NCBI GenBank assembly: GCA_025458545.1 | Contig: JALOSH010000037.1 | Coordinates: 1 to 11,126 of the forward strand | Direction: 5' to 3' | DNA: 11,126 nt | Origin: Hydrogenophaga sp. | GTDB lineage: Bacteria > Pseudomonadota > Gammaproteobacteria > Burkholderiales > Burkholderiaceae | In this document: positions 6,721 through 11,126 of the stretch, piece after piece | Numbering within the stretch: position 1 is the stretch's first letter | Layout of the letters: every line of letters starts with the position of its first letter | Made by a program: the position numbers and the translations under genes | The notes under the pieces: model-generated | Database searches by the model: none | Told to the model about the DNA's origin: nothing | Seen by the model: the letters and a program-made list of their open reading frames with translations, nothing else

Positions 6721-8979
6721 TCAGAAGTCCTTGACCAGCGAGACCGAAACGCTGCGCCCCGGCGCCGTGAAGGCGTCCAGCGCGGCCGAGTTGGCGGCCA
6801 CACCACGCAAGTTGGTCCATGCCCAGTGCTTGCGGTCGGTCAGGTTGCGGATCGCGCCGCTGAGGCGCAGGTCGGGCTGGATCAGCCAGGTGGCGTTCAG
6901 ATCCAGCGTGGTGTGGGCAGGGGTGGCAAACTGGTTGGCCGTTCCACCGGCGGCTACCACGGTGTTGATGTCATCCAGCGATTTCTTCGCCACATGGTTC
7001 AAGGTGGCGCCCAACTTCCATCCCCCCATGCGGTGATCGACCCCCAGCATCAGCTGCGCCGGGTTGACCGAGTTCAGCGGCTGGCTGGTGACGGTGTCAC
7101 GGCCCCGGGTCTGGCCATAGGCGAACCGCAGGTGCGTGGCGGCCGCCAGGGGCATGCGGCCCTTGAACTCCAGACCGCTGAGACTGACCCGCGACCGGTT
7201 GACCGACTGGAACAGCGTGGGCGAGGCGGCGGTACCGGTGCCGCCGACGTTGACCAGGTCCTCGATGAAGTCCTTGTAACGGCCCGCAAACGCCACCACC
7301 TCCCACGACATCCCCTCGCGCTGGCCGCGCGCACCGATTTCGGCGGTGCGGCTGCGTTCAGGCTTGAGGTCGGGGTTGGGGATGGCCCGGTACGGCTGGA
7401 AACCGGTCGGGTTGTCAAAGTAGAGGTTCACCTGGTTGGCCGCGGGCGCCCGGAAGCCCGCCGCCAAGTTGCCGAACAGGCTCCAGTGCGTGGCCGGGCG
7501 GAAGATCACGCCCAGCTTGGGCGACAAGGCGCCGTCGGACAGCGACGTGGACGGGGCGGGGTACAGCGCGTCGGCTTGCGGCTGCAGGCGGAAGTGGTCG
7601 TAGCGCAGGGCCGGAATGACCGACCAGCGCTCGGTCACGAACTCGGCCTGGGTGAACAGCGCTGCGGTGGTTTCGGAGGTGGGCGGGAAGCGCTTGAGCG
7701 GGTACCGCTCGTAGGCGGGCGGCGCCACGCCAGTCACCAGGTTGTCGAAGGCGGTGCGCGTGACGTCCAGGCCGTAGATCCACCGGGTGGCCATCTGGCC
7801 GCCCAGCCGGCCCGAGCGCTCGGCCTGGACCATGGCCTGCCACAGCCGCTCTTCGTAGGTAACGTCCCGTTCGCGCAAGGTCGGTGAAGCGGTTCGGCGC
7901 TCGGTCGCCACTTCCCGACCATTGGCATCCTGCCAGGCCGCCACCGCCCGCAGCTCGTCGGCCCAGGGCGCAGCCAGCCGCCAGCGGCCGTCCCAGCTGA
8001 CCCGGTTGCGGGTCATGTCGGTCGTGCCATCGAGGTCCAGCGTGCCCGTCGTGGTGGCGGTGCGCCCTGACAAGGCCTCCACCGCGCTGTCTTTCTGCAC
8101 ACGCTCCAGCGTCAAGGTGTGGCGCTGCCCGCCACCGGGCGCCAGCACCAGCTTGCCGAGCAGGGACATGTCGCGATCGCGCTGCGGGTTGGGCGTGGTC
8201 CGGGTGTTGTTGGGAGCATCGTTCTCGCCCATGTTGTCGAGCGCCCGCGCACGGCCCGTCTGAATGCTGGCCAGCCATTGCACGGCATCATCGGGCTTGC
8301 CCGCCAGCGTCACGCCAGCCCCCGTGCTCCGGTTTTCGCTGTCGTACCGCAGGCCTGCGCGGCCGCCAAACGTCTGCTGGCCACGCAGCAAGTCTTTGGG
8401 TTCGGTGGTGAACATGGCCACCATCCCGGCCAGGCCGTCCGACCCGTGGAGGGCGGAACTGGCCCCGCGCAGGATCTCCACACGCGAGATCAGCCCCAGG
8501 TCGTAGTGGTCGCGTCCGAACGCAGCCGAGCCGAACACACCACTGTTCAGCGCACGCGGCATGCGCACGCCATCCACCGTCAGCAGGACCCGATTTCCCT
8601 CGAGACCTCGGATGTTGAAACCGGCGTTGCCGTCGCGCCCGGTGGAGCCCAACACCGCGCCGAAGCGCTGGGGCGCCCGCCTCACGCTCACGTTGGGCAA
8701 GTCGCGGGCGAGATCGCGGATGTCCTGCGTGACGGCGGGGTCGAGGTCATCGCCCTGCAGCAGATTGATGGTGGCCGGCACCTCGTCGAGCCGGCGCTCG
8801 CTGCGTGAACCGCTGACGACCACCTCACGCAGTTGTGGCTCGGCCGTGGGCTCGGGGGCGGTCTGCGCCACCGCCAGCGGTGCGCCGAGGCTGGCCAGGC
8901 AGGCCAGCGCGAGCTGTTTCAGTCGGGAAGGGCGCGGCCGCCCGAAATCTGCCGCAGAAGAAGAAAGATGCACACGCAT
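6721..8979 (-). CDS. hmuR: TonB-dependent haem/haemoglobin outer-membrane receptor
   Basis: This 752-residue receptor imports haem across the outer membrane using TonB energy. A signal peptide is visible (RLKQLALACLASLGAPLAVAQ, cleavage near residue 38), followed by a TonB-box-like REVVVSG at 51-57. The plug domain (about 60-190) contains GFNIRGLEGNRVLLTVDGVR and ISRVEILRGASSALHGSDGLAG. The barrel carries the haem-receptor boxes FRAP (509-512) and NPDL (535-538), and ends in IRNLTDRKHW and a terminal Phe, as outer-membrane barrels do. These features place it in the haemoglobin/transferrin/lactoferrin receptor group, with HmuR/BhuR/HemR. No His occurs between FRAP and NPDL, where characterised haem receptors have one. 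The ATG at 8979 has a GGACGG 7 nt upstream. It is the first gene of the operon, under a Fur-box promoter. The symbol hmuR is by analogy. Confidence 0.94.
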   Translation of the reverse strand: MRVHLSSSAADFGRPRPSRLKQLALACLASLGAPLAVAQTAPEPTAEPQLREVVVSGSRSERRLDEVPATINLLQGDDLDPAVTQDIRDLARDLPNVSVRRAPQRFGAVLGSTGRDGNAGFNIRGLEGNRVLLTVDGVRMPRALNSGVFGSAAFGRDHYDLGLISRVEILRGASSALHGSDGLAGMVAMFTTEPKDLLRGQQTFGGRAGLRYDSENRSTGAGVTLAGKPDDAVQWLASIQTGRARALDNMGENDAPNNTRTTPNPQRDRDMSLLGKLVLAPGGGQRHTLTLERVQKDSAVEALSGRTATTTGTLDLDGTTDMTRNRVSWDGRWRLAAPWADELRAVAAWQDANGREVATERRTASPTLRERDVTYEERLWQAMVQAERSGRLGGQMATRWIYGLDVTRTAFDNLVTGVAPPAYERYPLKRFPPTSETTAALFTQAEFVTERWSVIPALRYDHFRLQPQADALYPAPSTSLSDGALSPKLGVIFRPATHWSLFGNLAAGFRAPAANQVNLYFDNPTGFQPYRAIPNPDLKPERSRTAEIGARGQREGMSWEVVAFAGRYKDFIEDLVNVGGTGTAASPTLFQSVNRSRVSLSGLEFKGRMPLAAATHLRFAYGQTRGRDTVTSQPLNSVNPAQLMLGVDHRMGGWKLGATLNHVAKKSLDDINTVVAAGGTANQFATPAHTTLDLNATWLIQPDLRLSGAIRNLTDRKHWAWTNLRGVAANSAALDAFTAPGRSVSVSLVKDF

Positions 8980-9066
8980 GCCAGGACCGTCCAGATCGTT
9001 GAGAAGTGGCTGGCGTGCACACGACAGGCGCGGTGCTGGCTGGCGGTTGAGATTGATTGTGGAAAC

Positions 9067-9095
9067 ATTATATGCGAACGATTCTCATTTGTAAA
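9067..9095 (-). promoter_or_regulatory. Sigma70-type promoter of the haem operon
   Basis: On the minus strand TTTACA (9095-9090) and TATAAT (9072-9067) are separated by exactly 17 nt. The -10 is a perfect match and the -35 is close to TTGACA. Transcription would start near 9060, leaving a leader of about 80 nt before the receptor ATG. Confidence 0.8.
9074..9092 (-). promoter_or_regulatory. Fur box in the haem operon promoter
   Basis: The 19 bp on the minus strand, ACAAATGAGAATCGTTCGC, match the GATAATGATAATCATTATC consensus at 12 of 19 positions, including the core AATGAxAATC. It fills the spacer between -35 and -10, so bound Fur-Fe would block RNA polymerase directly. It also lies about 80 bp upstream of the bfr start on the other strand. 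Confidence 0.75.
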
Positions 9096-9113
9096 GAGAA
9101 CATTCAGCTGCCG

Positions 9114-9142
9114 TGGCTAGAGCCGGGTGTTGCTTGCACAAT
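9114..9142 (+). promoter_or_regulatory. Tentative bfr promoter
   Basis: CACAAT (9137-9142) could act as a -10, with TGGCTA (9114-9119) as a poor -35 at a 17-nt spacing. The match is weak. It is offered only because bfr must be transcribed from this gap, and no better pair is seen downstream of the Fur box. Confidence 0.25.
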
Positions 9143-9174
9143 GGCCCCTTTGCCAACGCTACAAGGAGCCCCCC

Positions 9175-9651
9175 ATGAAAGGTGACGCGCAAGCCATTGC
9201 CCATCTGCAAGCCCAGCTCAAGAACGAGCTGACCGCCATCAACCAGTACTTCGTGCACTACCGCATGCTCAAGCACTGGGGTTTGGACAAGTTGGCCAAG
9301 AAGGAGTATTCGGAATCCATCGGCGAGATGAAGCACGCCGACTGGCTGATGGACCGCATCTTCACGCTCGATGGCCTGCCCAATCTGCAGGATCTGGGCA
9401 AGCTCAACATCGCCGAAAACGTGCCCGAGATGCTGCAGAGCGACCTGGCGCTGGAGCGCAGGGCTCAAGCCACCATCAAGGACGGTGTGGCGCATTGCGA
9501 GTCGGTGCGCGACTTCGTTTCGCGCGACCTGTTGATGAAAATCCTGGATGACACCGAGGAGCACATCGACTTTCTCGAAACCCAGCTCGAACTGATCGAG
9601 AAAGTGGGCCTCCCGAACTACCTGCAAAGCCAGATGGGCGAGCCGAGCTGA
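9175..9651 (+). CDS. bfr: Bacterioferritin
   Basis: This 158-residue subunit belongs to the 24-mer haem-containing iron store. It begins MKGDAQAIAHLQ, with AAGGAG 6 nt upstream; the frame extends further up but without a site. It aligns to E. coli Bfr without gaps over the conserved part. Di-iron ligands Glu18, Glu51, His54, Glu94 and His130 are present, and Met52 is the inter-subunit haem ligand (ESIGEMKHADW). Position 127, Glu in E. coli, is Thr here (DDTEEHID), so the second ExxH motif reads TxxH. The ending GLPNYLQSQMG is typical. It is divergent from the haem operon and followed 113 nt later by bfd, its partner for iron release. Confidence 0.96.
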   Translation: MKGDAQAIAHLQAQLKNELTAINQYFVHYRMLKHWGLDKLAKKEYSESIGEMKHADWLMDRIFTLDGLPNLQDLGKLNIAENVPEMLQSDLALERRAQATIKDGVAHCESVRDFVSRDLLMKILDDTEEHIDFLETQLELIEKVGLPNYLQSQMGEPS

Positions 9652-9670
9652 TCCGACCATTCATCGGATC
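9650..9670 (+). terminator. Hairpin at the bfr stop codon
   Basis: GATCCGA (9650-9656) and TCGGATC (9664-9670) form a perfect 7-bp stem with a 7-nt loop, starting within the bfr TGA. No T tract follows, so it is either a weak terminator or a structure protecting the mRNA 3' end. Confidence 0.35.
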
Positions 9671-9706
9671 GGGGGCTTGAGGACCAGGGCTTGTGCCTTG
9701 GGTTGC

Positions 9707-9735
9707 TTGGCAGAATGAATGAGATCAATTATCAT
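9707..9735 (+). promoter_or_regulatory. Sigma70-type promoter of bfd
   Basis: TTGGCA (9707-9712) and TATCAT (9730-9735) are 17 nt apart, each matching consensus at five of six positions. Transcription would start near 9742, giving a leader of about 23 nt. Confidence 0.7.
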
Positions 9736-9739
9736 TTGC
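9721..9739 (+). promoter_or_regulatory. Fur box over the bfd promoter -10
   Basis: GAGATCAATTATCATTTGC matches the reverse-complement Fur consensus (GATAATGATTATCATTATC) at 13 of 19 positions, with an unbroken ATTATCATT core. It covers the -10 element, which implies iron repression of bfd independently of bfr. Confidence 0.72.
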
Positions 9740-9764
9740 CCTACCAACCCAAACGCCCACCGCC

Positions 9765-9992
9765 ATGATCGTCTGCGTCTGCCGCCGAGTGAACGACAAA
9801 GCCATCGCCCATGCTGCGCGCTGCGGTATGAGCTTTGAAGCCATCAAGACCGACATGGGTGTGGCGACTCAGTGCGGCCAGTGCGAGTCCAGCGCCCGCG
9901 CGGTGTGGATGCAGTGCCTGCCTTCGCAGCCCACGGCGCACCTGAGCCGGGCGTCTGGTCTGCCAACGGAACACACCAGCCCGTCGGTCTGA
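9765..9992 (+). CDS. bfd: Bacterioferritin-associated ferredoxin Bfd
   Basis: This 75-residue [2Fe-2S] protein is of the kind that donates electrons to bacterioferritin so stored ferric iron can be reduced and released. The BFD-like domain is at the N-terminus: CVCRRVND with Cys4 and Cys6, the helical segment AIAHAARCGMSFEAIKTDMG, then QCGQC with Cys37 and Cys40, giving the CxC...CxxC cluster pattern. A tail of about 30 residues beyond the domain looks disordered. The start is fixed by the nearness of Cys4, yet no Shine-Dalgarno sequence is visible before the ATG. It lies downstream of bfr with its own Fur-controlled promoter and ends before a strong terminator. Confidence 0.93.
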   Translation: MIVCVCRRVNDKAIAHAARCGMSFEAIKTDMGVATQCGQCESSARAVWMQCLPSQPTAHLSRASGLPTEHTSPSV

Positions 9993-10017
9993 GCAGCCAA
10001 CCCGTTCAGCCATGCAG

Positions 10018-10043
10018 AAAGCCGCCCAGGGGGCGGTTTTTTT
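10018..10043 (+). terminator. Intrinsic terminator after bfd
   Basis: CCGCCC (10022-10027) pairs with GGGCGG (10031-10036) around a 3-nt loop, extended by a G-U pair and A-T pairs, and is followed by seven Ts (10037-10043). This is a canonical Rho-independent terminator 26 nt after the bfd stop. Confidence 0.9.
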
Positions 10044-10148
10044 GTTGTGGAAACCCGAGCTTGTCAGCCCTGGGTGGATGCCGACAATGGCACAGCAGAC
10101 AGACCCAGGTTCAGCAAATCCCTGTAGGGTTTTTGTGGGGTCCGGATT

Positions 10149-10154
10149 TAGAAT
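10149..10154 (+). promoter_or_regulatory. Possible -10 element for maeB
   Basis: TAGAAT matches TATAAT at five of six positions, 49 nt before the maeB ATG. I see no good -35 at the right distance. A TTGACT at 10161-10166 could be the -35 of another start, but it lacks a clear -10. The rest of the 10044-10202 gap shows nothing else. Confidence 0.3.
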
Positions 10155-10202
10155 GCGCAATTGACTTTCACATTGCAGAATAAACAGACTGGAGACCGCC
10201 GC

Positions 10203-11126
<924 letters not shown>

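Noticed and set aside
6283..7887. 534-residue open frame on the plus strand
   Set aside because: It lies opposite the receptor gene and the frameshifted gene. Its Gly/Arg/Gln/His-rich composition is typical of antisense shadows in high-GC DNA, and the opposite strand encodes clear protein families.
9085..9660. 191-residue open frame on the minus strand
   Set aside because: It is the exact antisense of bfr, which has full family motifs and a ribosome site.

Overview
The window is high-GC DNA with codon use and gene content typical of Burkholderiales, most likely a Comamonadaceae-type betaproteobacterium. The assignment rests on a Bug/TctC-type binding protein, an hmu/bhu-like haem locus, and a MaeB-type malic enzyme whose wording resembles that group. 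It was inferred by reading, not by database search.

Layout. Bases 1-654 (+) are the C-terminal two thirds of a Bug-family periplasmic solute-binding protein, cut by the window edge. A gene-free stretch with several inverted repeats (655-933) separates it from a long convergent haem-acquisition operon on the minus strand (8979 down to 934). In transcription order this operon holds: a TonB-dependent haem/haemoglobin receptor; a small reading frame that appears broken by three frameshifts; a 103-residue protein I cannot name; the HmuS haem-handling protein; the periplasmic haem-binding protein HmuT; the permease HmuU; a 139-residue Cys4 protein; the ATPase HmuV; and a second, 136-residue Cys4 protein. 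Several junctions are 4-nt stop/start overlaps, so most of the operon looks translationally coupled.

The operon fires from an excellent sigma70-like promoter (TTTACA, 17 nt, TATAAT) whose spacer is almost exactly filled by a Fur box. Running the other way are bacterioferritin (bfr, 9175-9651), then bfd (9765-9992) with its own Fur-box-overlapped promoter and a strong intrinsic terminator, and then the start of a malic enzyme gene (maeB, 10203 to the window end).

Together the central genes form an iron module. Under iron limitation Fur release would switch on haem uptake (receptor, HmuT, HmuUV), cytoplasmic haem handling (HmuS), and Bfd, which helps release iron from bacterioferritin. Bfr stores iron.

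Most notable observations: (1) two paralogous, apparently undescribed small proteins with a coiled-coil-like N-terminus, a shared LRxxxxWG motif and a C-terminal CxxxC...CxxxxxxC motif, placed on either side of hmuV and overlapping it; (2) a malic enzyme frame missing about 21 residues exactly where the NADP-binding GxGxxA loop should lie; (3) a frameshifted operon gene behind a perfect ribosome binding site; (4) a bacterioferritin with Thr in place of ferroxidase ligand Glu127; (5) a receptor with FRAP and NPDL boxes but no histidine between them.
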